Source: an uncultured Clostridia bacterium
GTDB taxonomy: Bacteria; Bacillota; Clostridia; Christensenellales; Aristaeellaceae
DNA: 9,172 bases
Assembly (NCBI GenBank): GCA_904420265.1
Contig: CAJFUU010000244.1
Span: 1-9,172 of the forward strand
Direction of reading: 5' to 3'
Shown here: positions 1 to 6,903 of the stretch, piece by piece
Layout of the letters: the number at the start of each line of letters is the position of its first letter
Position numbering within the stretch: position 1 is the first letter of the stretch
The notes under the pieces: generated by a model
The model's database searches: none
Seen by the model: only the letters and a program-made list of their open reading frames with translations
What the model was told of the DNA's origin: nothing
Program-made: the position numbers and the translations under genes

Positions 1-1427
1 GTAATGCGGCTCACCTTCACGCCCGGGGCGGGTTGCAGTTCAAAGCGCGTCACCGCCGGGCCGTGGGCAATGCCGGTCAGGCGGGTTTCAATGCCGAAGG
101 AGCGCAGCGTATCGCACAAAAGCTGGGCCTTTTCCATATCGCTCTGGTCGCTCTCGTGCCGGTCGGGCGCCTTGCCGTGGGACAGAAGGTCGATGGGCGG
201 GTAGGCGTACTCCTCTTCCTCTTCAACCGCTTCCGTCTTTTTGAATTTGGGCAGGGGTTTTTTGCCGGAAGCGGGCACGTCGAAGGGCGCTTCGTCGTCG
301 GGCAATTCATATTCGTCCGGCTCGATGGTGAGGTCGTCTTGAAACGCCAACTGCCCGTCTTCCTGCTTTTCCGGGGCCTTGCTCTTTTTCGAGGCGGTCT
401 TTTTTCCGCCCCCGGCCGCATGCGCGCCAAGCACGGCCCCGCCAACGCGCACCACCGGGCCAAAGGCGTCCGCGCCTTCCTCGGCCTGGCCCTCTTCGAC
501 GGTTTCGTTGTAAATGCGCGGCTTGGTGCTGACGCGCTTTTTCGCCGCCTTACGCGTGGGCGCCGGGGCTTCCCCTTCCGCGGCTTCAGGCGTATTTTCC
601 GCCTTCGCGGCCCGGCGGCGCGGCGCGTCCATGGGGGAAACCGGTTCGTCCGGAGACGGCCTGGCGGCGCGACGGCGCGCGGCTGGGCGCTCTGCCGGGG
701 GTTCGGCCACCGCCGCCTCCGGTTCATGCGGGCGCGTGCGGCGCACCGGCGGGGTGTGAATCAGTTCCTCGCTTCGCAGCATGGTGCGGCGATCCAGTTC
801 AAAATTCCGGTCGGCTTCCTCTTCACGGCGGCGGCGCTCGTCTTCGGCGCGCAACACGCGGTTCTCCTCAGCGCGGCGGCGGGCGGCGCGAATCCATTTG
901 CCCAGATAGCCGTTCACCGCCAGGCACAGCGCCGCCAGCAGAAGCGAAACGAAAAAGCCCGGCCAGACGCCAATTTTCAGGTACAGAAAGCCGCCGATGA
1001 CCGCGCCCAACGCGCCGCCGCCAACGCGGAAATCGTAGGACTTTTTCAGAAAATCTCCATAGCCCAGCGCGCTTGTCACGTAATAACCGTTTTCATTGAT
1101 GTAATCGGCATAGAACATGTGAAAAGCGCCAAAAATCAGCAGCACAAACAGCGCGTTGACCAAAAGCTTCCACGTCGCCACGCGCATGCCGCGCGCGCGC
1201 ATGGCCAACAGCGCGCCCAACCACACAAATACCAGCGGCAAAAGCAGGCTCAAATCGCCTCCCAGGCCGCGCAACACATTTTCAACGCCAACGAGCTCCG
1301 GAACGCCGCCCGAGGCGATCAGCACAAACACGCAAAACAGCGCCAGCGCAAAACACACGCCGGCCGCAATTGCCGTCCAAGGCCCTCTCGACTTTTTTTC
1401 GACGGCCTCCGCCCTTCTTTTTGCCAT
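1..1427 (-). CDS. ftsK: DNA translocase FtsK/SpoIIIE, N-terminal part (cut by window edge)
   Basis: Membrane-anchored DNA pump that moves chromosomal DNA through the closing septum during division or sporulation. The frame stays open from the ATG at 1427 to the left edge (about 475 residues). Four hydrophobic segments lie at about residues 17-38, 58-76, 86-107 and 137-176, followed by an Arg/Glu-rich stretch (~178-205) and a long Pro/Ala/charged linker (~225-405). From ~408 the start of the motor alpha domain is recognisable: YPPIDLL, then ETRLTGIAHGPAVTRFELQP and GVKVSRI. The RecA-like motor with Walker motifs and the gamma domain lie outside the window. The start is set by GGAGGG at 1433-1438, five bases upstream. 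The gene is divergent from dnaA, so both are read away from the origin. Whether it serves division (FtsK) or sporulation (SpoIIIE) cannot be told from this part. Confidence 0.93.
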   Translation of the reverse strand, partial: MAKRRAEAVEKKSRGPWTAIAAGVCFALALFCVFVLIASGGVPELVGVENVLRGLGGDLSLLLPLVFVWLGALLAMRARGMRVATWKLLVNALFVLLIFGAFHMFYADYINENGYYVTSALGYGDFLKKSYDFRVGGGALGAVIGGFLYLKIGVWPGFFVSLLLAALCLAVNGYLGKWIRAARRRAEENRVLRAEDERRRREEEADRNFELDRRTMLRSEELIHTPPVRRTRPHEPEAAVAEPPAERPAARRRAARPSPDEPVSPMDAPRRRAAKAENTPEAAEGEAPAPTRKAAKKRVSTKPRIYNETVEEGQAEEGADAFGPVVRVGGAVLGAHAAGGGKKTASKKSKAPEKQEDGQLAFQDDLTIEPDEYELPDDEAPFDVPASGKKPLPKFKKTEAVEEEEEYAYPPIDLLSHGKAPDRHESDQSDMEKAQLLCDTLRSFGIETRLTGIAHGPAVTRFELQPAPGVKVSRI

Positions 1428-1495
1428 AATTTCCCTCCATAGCATCGCCGCCGCCACCCATCGCCTCGCGAAAGGGGCGGCAATGCGCATCTTAT

Positions 1496-1524
1496 ATTAT
1501 ACCTTCCCGGCCCCGCGTTTTCAA
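1496..1524 (-). promoter_or_regulatory. Sigma-A type promoter for ftsK/spoIIIE
   Basis: On the minus strand TTGAAA (1519-1524) and a perfect TATAAT (1496-1501) are separated by exactly 17 bases. This would start transcription near 1489 and give a leader of about 60 bases before the ATG at 1427. It is the best-matching promoter in the window. Confidence 0.8.
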
Positions 1525-1555
1525 CCAAATCCGCTCGTGGAGAAAAAGCGTTGAA

Positions 1556-1608
1556 TTCTCGTCACATTGTCAACACATTTTCCACCGGCTTTCCACCATC
1601 CGTCAACA
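1556..1608 (+). other. Helically phased array of DnaA-box-like sites (upstream part of oriC)
   Basis: Nine-mers resembling the DnaA box (TTATCCACA/TTTTCCACA) begin at 1567 (TTGTCAACA), 1578 (TTTTCCACC), 1589 (CTTTCCACC) and 1600 (CCGTCAACA), all in one orientation and each exactly 11 bp after the last. A weaker TTCTCGTCA at 1556 fits the same spacing. Each differs from consensus at two or more positions, so these would be low-affinity sites. The array sits between the ftsK and dnaA promoters. Its position and spacing suggest ordered DnaA loading; this is inferred, not shown. Confidence 0.6.
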
Positions 1609-1627
1609 GGAAAATTTCCGGCGCGAC

Positions 1628-1656
1628 TTGAAGTCCTCTCTCGAATCTGATACAAT
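1628..1656 (+). promoter_or_regulatory. Sigma-A type promoter for dnaA
   Basis: TTGAAG (1628-1633), a 17-base spacer and TACAAT (1651-1656) predict a start near 1663. The resulting leader of about 65 bases contains the second DnaA-box cluster. DnaA bound there could repress its own gene, as is known for dnaA in several bacteria. Confidence 0.75.
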
Positions 1657-1668
1657 AAATAAGCGGAT

Positions 1669-1710
1669 TTATCGTCATAATTTCCACATATGTGTATAAA
1701 TTGTGGAAAA
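1669..1710 (+). other. DnaA-box cluster in the dnaA leader (oriC/autoregulation)
   Basis: Four box-like 9-mers start at 1669 (TTATCGTCA, plus), 1680 (ATTTCCACA, plus), 1691 (TTATACACA on the minus strand) and 1702 (TTTTCCACA on the minus strand), again exactly 11 bp apart. The last is a perfect low-GC-Gram-positive-type box and TTATACACA is a known functional variant. The orientation flips in the middle, so 1680-1699 forms an inverted pair. The cluster lies between the predicted transcription start and the dnaA ribosome binding site. Confidence 0.75.
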
Positions 1711-1727
1711 CTTTACGGAGGAACGGG

Positions 1728-3041
1728 ATGCACTACACCGAGGAGCAACTCGCGGCGTTTGAAAAGGCCATTTCCATGTTCAAAGGGGACATGACCGAGC
1801 CGTGTTTCAACACCTGGTTTGCCAAATTGAAGCTGATTGCGGTCACGCAGGACGCCATCGTCCTCGAAGCGGAAAACGCCATGGTGGTGGAACACCTGCG
1901 CTCGCGCTATTTGTGGCAGCTTTCCAGCGTGCTGGGCGCGGTGATGGGCCGCACATACGACATTGAAATCAAGACCCCGGAAGAAATCAAACAACAGTAT
2001 CGCGAAATGGAATCCTCCATGCTCAACCCGCGCTACACGTTTGAAAACTTCGTGGTGGGGCCTTCCAATTCGTTTGCGCACGCGGCGGCGCTGGCTGTGG
2101 CGGACGATCCCAGCGGCGCCTACAACCCGCTGTTTATTTACGGCGGCGTGGGGCTGGGCAAAACGCACCTGATGAACGCCATCGGCAACTATATCCAGCA
2201 GAACTATCCGCGCAAAAACGTGCTGTTTATCACCTCGGAAACGTTCACCAACGAGTTGATCGACGCCATCGTCAAAAAAAAGGGCACGGCCCAGTTGCGC
2301 GCCAAGCTGCGCAATGTGGATGTGCTTTTGGTGGACGACATACAGTTTCTCTCCAAAACCGTGGCCACGCAGGAGGAATTTTTCCACACCTTCAACCACC
2401 TGCACACAAACGGCAAGCAGATCATCCTCTCCTCCGACCGTCCGCCAAAGGACATTCCCACCATTGAGGAAAGGCTGCGCTCGCGCTTTGAATGGGGGCT
2501 GACGGTGGATATACAGCGTCCGGACTTTGAAACGCGCGTGGCAATCCTGCAAAAAAAGTCCTCTGAAGAAGAGATAGACACCCCGGAAGAGGTGCTCGAA
2601 TATATTGCCGAGCGCGTGGAAAGCAATATTCGTGAACTGGAGGGCATGCTGGTGCGCGTCAACGCCCAGGCGCTTCTGATGAAGAAGCCCATTACCATCG
2701 ACATGGCCCGGGAAACGCTTTCGGCGCTGCTTTCCAGCCGCGAACCGCGCAAAGTGACGCCGGACGCCATCATCCAGACCGTATCCAACCATTACTCCGT
2801 CAGCGGAGAGGACGTCACCGGCAAACGCCGCAGCCGCGATATCGCCCTGCCCAGGCAGGTGAGCATGTACTTAATCCGGGAACTGACGCCGCTTTCCACC
2901 ACGGCCATCGGCCGCGTGTTTTCCGGCCGGGATCATTCCACGGTGATGCATTCCTGCGAAAAGGTGGCCGACATGATGCGGCGGGACATCGCTTTCCGCA
3001 AAACGGTCGACGAATTGCGGCAGTTCATCACCAACCGCTGA
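1728..3041 (+). CDS. dnaA: Chromosomal replication initiator protein DnaA
   Basis: AAA+ ATPase that binds DnaA boxes and opens the origin. The protein is 437 residues, slightly below the usual ~440-470. Domain I spans about 1-82, and a short linker domain II about 83-103. The AAA+ core carries Walker A GGVGLGKT (139-146), Walker B VLLVDDI (199-205), sensor I around LSSDRPP (234-240), the arginine-finger segment RLRSRFEWGL (249-258) and the sensor II motif SNIRELEG (299-306). Domain IV holds the DNA-binding helix-turn-helix with GKRRSRDIALPRQ (365-377) and the signature GRDHSTV (400-406). ATG 1728 is preferred over an in-frame ATG at 1692 because GGAGG (1717-1721) lies six bases before it and 1692 is inside a DnaA box. 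All key residues are present. Confidence 0.98.
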   Translation: MHYTEEQLAAFEKAISMFKGDMTEPCFNTWFAKLKLIAVTQDAIVLEAENAMVVEHLRSRYLWQLSSVLGAVMGRTYDIEIKTPEEIKQQYREMESSMLNPRYTFENFVVGPSNSFAHAAALAVADDPSGAYNPLFIYGGVGLGKTHLMNAIGNYIQQNYPRKNVLFITSETFTNELIDAIVKKKGTAQLRAKLRNVDVLLVDDIQFLSKTVATQEEFFHTFNHLHTNGKQIILSSDRPPKDIPTIEERLRSRFEWGLTVDIQRPDFETRVAILQKKSSEEEIDTPEEVLEYIAERVESNIRELEGMLVRVNAQALLMKKPITIDMARETLSALLSSREPRKVTPDAIIQTVSNHYSVSGEDVTGKRRSRDIALPRQVSMYLIRELTPLSTTAIGRVFSGRDHSTVMHSCEKVADMMRRDIAFRKTVDELRQFITNR

Positions 3042-3190
3042 TCCCCCTGTGGAAAAAGGTCGAAACTGTGCCCAGCCTGTCCACATATCCTGTGGACGTC
3101 TCCGGCCCGCCGTGACGCGCTTTTTCGCGCTTTTCCACATTTTCCCCATGCCTACAACTACGACGGTTCTTTTATATAAAATATAGAATC
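3042..3190 (+). other. oriC unwinding region between dnaA and dnaN
   Basis: Perfect TTTTCCACA boxes occur at 3048-3056 (minus) and 3131-3139 (plus). Weaker ones at 3077-3085 and 3091-3099 form a perfect inverted repeat GTCCACA/TGTGGAC with a 5-base loop. A one-mismatch box TTTTCCCCA (3140-3148) directly abuts the 3131 box. Three bases later in-phase triplets CTA, CAA, CTA, CGA (3152-3163) read as DnaA-trio-like (3'-GAT-5' on the other strand). An AT-rich stretch follows at 3167-3190 with only three G/C bases. This order (paired boxes, trios, AT-rich DNA) matches the basal unwinding system described for Bacillus subtilis. Function is inferred from that match. Confidence 0.75.
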
Positions 3191-3212
3191 ATGCACAAGG
3201 GAGGAAACAGCC

Positions 3213-4334
3213 ATGCGGCTTCACTGCAATTCCGCAGCCCTGCTCGAGGGCCTGCAAACGGCTTCGCGCGCGTTGACCACGCGCACGGCCAATCCCATTT
3301 TGGAAGGTTTATTGATTGAAACCGGCGCGGGCCAGGTGCGCATCACCGCTTCAGACGAACGGCTGACCATCCTTACGCGCGTGGAATGCGATGTGCGCGA
3401 AAACGGCCGCGGCGTTATTCCCGGAAAGTTGTTTATAGACATCGTGCGCCGTTTGCAGGACAACGACTCCATCGAAATCAGCATGAACGACCGCTTTGTG
3501 TTCAACATCGTTTCCGGAGCCACCGTCATCAACGTGGCCGGCCAGGATGCAGACCTCTATCCCGCCCTGCCGCAAATGGCGGAGAGCAGCGAGGTGACGC
3601 TGCCGCAGGACACGTTGCGGGAAATGATCCAGAAAACGGAATTTGCCATCGCCGCGGACGACGCCCGCGAAGTGCTCACCGGCGCGCTTTTGGAAATTGC
3701 CGGCGGAGACGTAACCATGGTGGCCCTGGACGGTTTCCGCATGGCCTACAAGCGGGAAAAAATTTCCGACGTGCTCGAGTCCATCCGCGCCATCATTCCC
3801 GGCCGCGCCATCGGCGACATCGGCAAACTTCTGCCCGGCGGCGAAGATGCCTTCGTCTCCCTGTGCTTCAGCGCCAACGGCCGTTTGCAGCTGCGCCTGA
3901 AGAACACGGATATATACGTTACGCTCATCGGCGGAGAATACATCAATTACCGGCGGCTTCTGCCCACTTCCTTCAAGGTGCGCGCCGTGGCCGCCCTGGA
4001 AACGCTGCGCCAGTGCATCGACCGCGCCGCGCTGTTGGCGCGCGAGGGCAACGTCAACCTGATTCGCTTCCATCTGCACGACGATATGCTGGAGATCGAC
4101 TCCAACTCCCAAATGGGCGACGCGCACGAGGAAATGGAGTTGGAGCAGCTCGAAGGCGGGGAAATGACCATCGCCTTCAACGTGCGCTATATGCTGGACG
4201 TCGTGCGCACGGTGGACGCGGAGAAGATTGTTTTGAACTTCACCGACAGCCTCAGCCCCTGCGTCATTACCCCGGAGGACGACCTTGACTATGTGCATCT
4301 GGTGTTGCCGGTGCGCACGGGGTATACCGCGTGA
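3213..4334 (+). CDS. dnaN: DNA polymerase III beta subunit (sliding clamp)
   Basis: Ring-shaped processivity clamp that tethers the replicative polymerase to DNA and recruits repair factors. The 373-residue length is normal for the family (about 366-380) and fits three repeated clamp domains. Recognisable segments are the N-terminal LLEGLQTASRALTTRTANPI, the GVIPGKLFIDIVRRL helix, NVAGQDADLYPALP, and LTGALLEIAGGDVTMVALDG with FRMAYKRE at the second-domain entry. GGEYINYRRLLPTSF precedes domain three. The C-terminus reads HLVLPVRTGYTA, several residues longer than the common ending MPMRL. GGGAGG (3199-3204) lies eight bases before the ATG. It follows dnaA by 171 bases, with oriC elements between, and overlaps mnmE by four bases, suggesting translational coupling. 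Confidence 0.97.
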   Translation: MRLHCNSAALLEGLQTASRALTTRTANPILEGLLIETGAGQVRITASDERLTILTRVECDVRENGRGVIPGKLFIDIVRRLQDNDSIEISMNDRFVFNIVSGATVINVAGQDADLYPALPQMAESSEVTLPQDTLREMIQKTEFAIAADDAREVLTGALLEIAGGDVTMVALDGFRMAYKREKISDVLESIRAIIPGRAIGDIGKLLPGGEDAFVSLCFSANGRLQLRLKNTDIYVTLIGGEYINYRRLLPTSFKVRAVAALETLRQCIDRAALLAREGNVNLIRFHLHDDMLEIDSNSQMGDAHEEMELEQLEGGEMTIAFNVRYMLDVVRTVDAEKIVLNFTDSLSPCVITPEDDLDYVHLVLPVRTGYTA

Positions 4335-5680
4335 CGGAAGCGATGGACACAATTGCCGCCGTTTCCACTGCGCCGGGCGAAGGGGGAATCGCTATTGTGC
4401 GCGTGAGCGGGCCGCGTGCGCGGGAAATTCTCGCCGGGGCTTTCCGCCCGGCGCGGCATGGCGCGCAAATGGCGTCCCATCGCCTGCGTTACGGGCTGGC
4501 GATGGACGCAAACGGCGCGGCGATCGACGAGGTAATGGCCGTTTTTATGAAGGCCCCGAATACCTATACGCGCGAAGACGTGGCTGAAATCCACTGCCAC
4601 GGCGGCGGCGTTTGCGCCAGAGCGGTTTTGCGCCGCATATTGCAGCTTGGCGCGCGCCTGGCAGAGCCGGGAGAATTTACGCGGCGCGCCTTTTTAAGCG
4701 GCCGCATCGACTTAAGCCGCGCCGAAGCGGTTATGCAGTTGGTCGGCGCGCAGGGCGAGGCCGCGCGGCGCGCGGCGCTTCGGCAGATGCGCGGCGGCGT
4801 GTCCTTCTTTGTGATGGACGCCGTGCGGCGCATTGAGAACCTTCTTTCCCAGATACAGGCCGCGGTGGATTTTCCGGATGAAATTGACGAGGAACCGGTC
4901 GCGGCGCAGGTACGCGCGGAGACCGGCGCTATCGCGGCGGAAATTTCCCGCCGTATCGACCCCGCCGGGGCGCGCATACTGCGCGAGGGCGCGTCCGTCG
5001 TATTGGCAGGACGGCCCAACGTAGGCAAATCCTCTCTGATGAACGCCATTTTGCGCTGCGAGCGCGCCATTGTCACCGATATTCCCGGTACCACGCGCGA
5101 CGTGCTTACCGAACGCCTGGAACTGGACGGCCGGGTGGTGCGCCTGAGCGATACGGCCGGCATCCGCGAAAGCGAGGACGCCATCGAGCAGATTGGCGTT
5201 GAACGCGCCCGCGGGGAAATGGAAGGCGCGGACGTGGTATTGCTCGTCATCGACGCCAGCCTTCCCTTGACGGACGCGGACCGGGAAATGCTTTCCCACG
5301 CCGACGAGCGCTGCATATTTTGCCTGAACAAGATAGACCTGGGCCTGCGTCTGGACGAAGGCGCGTTGCCCAAGGGAGAGATCGTGCGCGTTTCCGCCGC
5401 CACCGGTGAAGGGATGGAGGCCCTGTTGGAGGCGCTGCGCCGCCGGTTGCATTCAAACGTGGAAGAAGATACCTTCACTGCCGAGCGCCATATCCGCATT
5501 GCGCGCGAGGCCGTTGCGTTGCTGCATGATTGCGAACAGGCGCTTGCGCAGGGCTTCGAACCGGACGTGACCAGCCTGGACCTCTACCGCGCCTGCGATT
5601 TGCTCAACCAGATTACCGGACGCGATGCCTCCGAGGAGGTCATCGACGCCATCTTCGCCAATTTCTGCGTTGGAAAATAG
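4331..5680 (+). CDS. mnmE: tRNA uridine-5-carboxymethylaminomethyl(34) synthesis GTPase MnmE
   Basis: With MnmG, this GTPase modifies U34 of tRNAs reading split codon boxes, using a folate-derived one-carbon unit. Its 449 residues match the usual ~450-460. The N-terminal folate-binding domain begins DTIAAVSTAPGEGGIAIVR. The inserted G domain has G1 GRPNVGKSS (227-235), G2 GTTRD (253-257), G3 DTAG (274-277) and G4 NKID (333-336). The conserved C-terminal CxGK motif is present as CVGK (446-449), so it is full length. The GTG at 4331 overlaps the dnaN stop (GTGA). An in-frame ATG at 4343 is an alternative that would match the N-terminus of many homologues but has a ribosome site too close. The usual partner mnmG does not follow. 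Confidence 0.95.
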   Translation: MTEAMDTIAAVSTAPGEGGIAIVRVSGPRAREILAGAFRPARHGAQMASHRLRYGLAMDANGAAIDEVMAVFMKAPNTYTREDVAEIHCHGGGVCARAVLRRILQLGARLAEPGEFTRRAFLSGRIDLSRAEAVMQLVGAQGEAARRAALRQMRGGVSFFVMDAVRRIENLLSQIQAAVDFPDEIDEEPVAAQVRAETGAIAAEISRRIDPAGARILREGASVVLAGRPNVGKSSLMNAILRCERAIVTDIPGTTRDVLTERLELDGRVVRLSDTAGIRESEDAIEQIGVERARGEMEGADVVLLVIDASLPLTDADREMLSHADERCIFCLNKIDLGLRLDEGALPKGEIVRVSAATGEGMEALLEALRRRLHSNVEEDTFTAERHIRIAREAVALLHDCEQALAQGFEPDVTSLDLYRACDLLNQITGRDASEEVIDAIFANFCVGK

Positions 5681-5688
5681 CGCGTGAG

Positions 5689-5714
5689 CGGCAGAGTCTC
5701 CGGCGACTCTGCCG
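5689..5714 (+). terminator. Strong stem-loop after mnmE (possible terminator)
   Basis: CGGCAGAGTC (5689-5698) pairs perfectly with GACTCTGCCG (5705-5714) around a 6-base loop, eight bases after the mnmE stop. No clear T-run follows (the next bases are GGATTGCG), so it is not a textbook intrinsic terminator and may act by Rho, as an RNA-end stabiliser or bidirectionally. Confidence 0.55.
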
Positions 5715-6021
5715 GGATTGCGCCTTTCCTATGCGTATGCAGTAAGCATGCCGGGACGTTGTTAAAATGGATGGCGGATTTGCGGCGGTTGGGGATATTC
5801 TTTTATGAAACGGATACCTTGAAAAGATTTGAGCAGCGTACAGTATTTCACCTATCCATAGAAAAACTACCTTATCATGCTATTATGATGCGCATGAAAG
5901 GAGAAATGGACTTCGCAAACAAAGGTTTTATGGGCACGTAAAAATCATACGTTACTTCTGAGACAGTAAGAAAGATTTTTGCCGGTTGGGAATATTCCAA
6001 ACCCTAATTTGGTATCATTGA
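5715..6021. other. Gene-poor AT-richer stretch between mnmE and the hydrolase
   Basis: No convincing gene is visible here. A plus-strand frame is open from a GTG at 5684 to 5941 (85 codons), but it begins inside the post-mnmE hairpin, has no good ribosome site and resembles nothing I recognise; it could be a decayed coding remnant. The stretch contains a near-perfect 15-base direct repeat, CGGTTGGGGATATTC at 5786-5800 and CGGTTGGGAATATTC at 5983-5997. The second copy contains the palindrome GGAATATTCC (5989-5998). Confidence 0.5.
5786..5997 (+). repeat. Pair of 15-base direct repeats about 200 bases apart
   Basis: Copies at 5786-5800 and 5983-5997 share 14 of 15 bases (CGGTTGGGRATATTC). They bracket about 180 bases in the low-GC stretch after mnmE. 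They could be remnants of a duplicated target, recombination sites, or a dispersed repeat; nothing else in the window matches them. Confidence 0.5.
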
Positions 6022-6903
6022 CTACTCTCGATAATCACTTCTGATAAATGGTTTATCAATTTTTGACTCGGTCAAGAGTTTGTATTTTTTGGGATGCCGG
6101 TAGGCGTTGCCGAATACTTCACATGTACGATACTCCTGCAGTTGCTTTAAATTAAGTTCGGCAATATAAATTCCTTCTTCTTCGCCTGCCTGAAAAATAC
6201 AGGTATCTCTTGAACCGCTTTCATTCGGCAAATAAACAACGCCATCAAATACGCTTGAGTAACCGTTACAGTCTGGCACAGTTTTGGGATAATTGCATGT
6301 AGCAATAGCCAACATATTTTCAAAGGCCCTGGCGCGAAGTTGCGAAAGGCGGTTTATTTCCATAGGACAAGCATTTGGAACAAGAATGAGTTCCGCGCCT
6401 TTTAACATGAGGATTCTTGCGCTTTCAGGAAATTCTCTGTCATAACAAATCATCGCGCCTGTTTTTACCTTGCCGCAAGACGTATCAAGCGTTGTAACAT
6501 AAAAGTCCTCGCCTGCTGTCAGATTTCGTTCTACATCAAAATCGCAGGTATGTACTTTGGCATAAACAAATTTCAATTCTCCAAATCTATCAAAAAGGGC
6601 AAGAGAATTACGGGGAGCATTTTTATATTTTTCAAGCAAGGTAATCCCGATGGCCAGATCAAGCTGTTTTGCAAGCATGCCAAAAGCATTGATAAAATCG
6701 CTATCAATAGAAACAGCGTCTTTTTTCCATTCATCAACAGGTCTATTATAAATGTCATATCCATTGCTCCACATTTCAGGAAACAGCGCAATGTCAGCAC
6801 CCTTTTCCTTTGCCTTTTTACAATACGCCATGCCTTTTTCAAGATTTTCTTTCAAATTTTTGCAGGGTGCGATTTGTAATAGCGCAATTTTTAATATGCC
6901 CAT
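6022..6903 (-). CDS. Carbon-nitrogen hydrolase (nitrilase superfamily)
   Basis: Cytoplasmic amidase-type enzyme that hydrolyses a non-peptide C-N bond through a Glu-Lys-Cys triad. The 293 residues cover one complete domain. The catalytic residues are E43 in ALFPEMWSNG, K116 in FVYAKVHTCDF and C153 in AMICYDREFPESARIL. The following GAELILVPNACP and RARAFENMLAIATCNYP are typical of the family. The start ATG at 6903 has GGAG about ten bases upstream. The exact substrate cannot be read; deaminated glutathione/omega-amidase-like and N-carbamoylputrescine-amidase-like roles are both possible. Base composition is clearly AT-richer than dnaA, dnaN and mnmE, with many AAA/ATT/TTT codons, which suggests acquisition by transfer. 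It is co-directional with, and downstream of, the hxlR-type gene and the broken small gene, but with a gap and no obvious promoter of its own. Confidence 0.93.
   Translation of the reverse strand: MGILKIALLQIAPCKNLKENLEKGMAYCKKAKEKGADIALFPEMWSNGYDIYNRPVDEWKKDAVSIDSDFINAFGMLAKQLDLAIGITLLEKYKNAPRNSLALFDRFGELKFVYAKVHTCDFDVERNLTAGEDFYVTTLDTSCGKVKTGAMICYDREFPESARILMLKGAELILVPNACPMEINRLSQLRARAFENMLAIATCNYPKTVPDCNGYSSVFDGVVYLPNESGSRDTCIFQAGEEEGIYIAELNLKQLQEYRTCEVFGNAYRHPKKYKLLTESKIDKPFIRSDYRE

Noticed and set aside
77..727. 216-codon minus-strand frame, very Arg/Pro-rich
   Set aside because: It is the +1 shadow of the FtsK linker region on the same strand; the true frame continues uninterrupted through it to the conserved YPPIDLL start of the motor.
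33..1442. 469-codon open frame on the plus strand
   Set aside because: It lies opposite the FtsK/SpoIIIE gene; its translation is low-complexity Arg/Ala/His/Gln-rich and arises from high GC at third positions. The minus-strand product has clear family motifs and membrane segments.
1713..2792. 359-codon frame antisense to dnaA
   Set aside because: Composition-driven mirror of dnaA with no recognisable motif or ribosome site.
3114..3131. GCGC-TTTTT-GCGC hairpin after dnaA as a terminator
   Set aside because: The stem is only four self-complementary GC bases and lies within the origin region; no following T-run.
3152..3180. dnaN promoter using TATAAA at 3175-3180
   Set aside because: No acceptable -35 at 16-18 bases; the AT-rich bases are better explained as the unwinding region, though a weak promoter cannot be excluded.
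3351..4352. 333-codon frame antisense to dnaN (and a 300-codon sense-strand shadow at 3386-4288)
   Set aside because: Both are Arg/His/Gly-rich shadows of dnaN; the clamp frame has full-length family similarity.
4564..5499. 311- and 246-codon frames antisense to mnmE
   Set aside because: Ser/Arg-rich mirrors of mnmE without start signals; MnmE has all G motifs and its C-terminal CxGK.
5904..5943. 11-codon ORF after AAAGGAG at 5897-5903
   Set aside because: The ribosome site is only about two bases from the ATG and the peptide has no recognisable feature; treated as chance.
5998..6013. CCAAA/TTTGG stem downstream of the hydrolase as its terminator
   Set aside because: Only five base pairs with no T-run on the minus strand; too weak to call.
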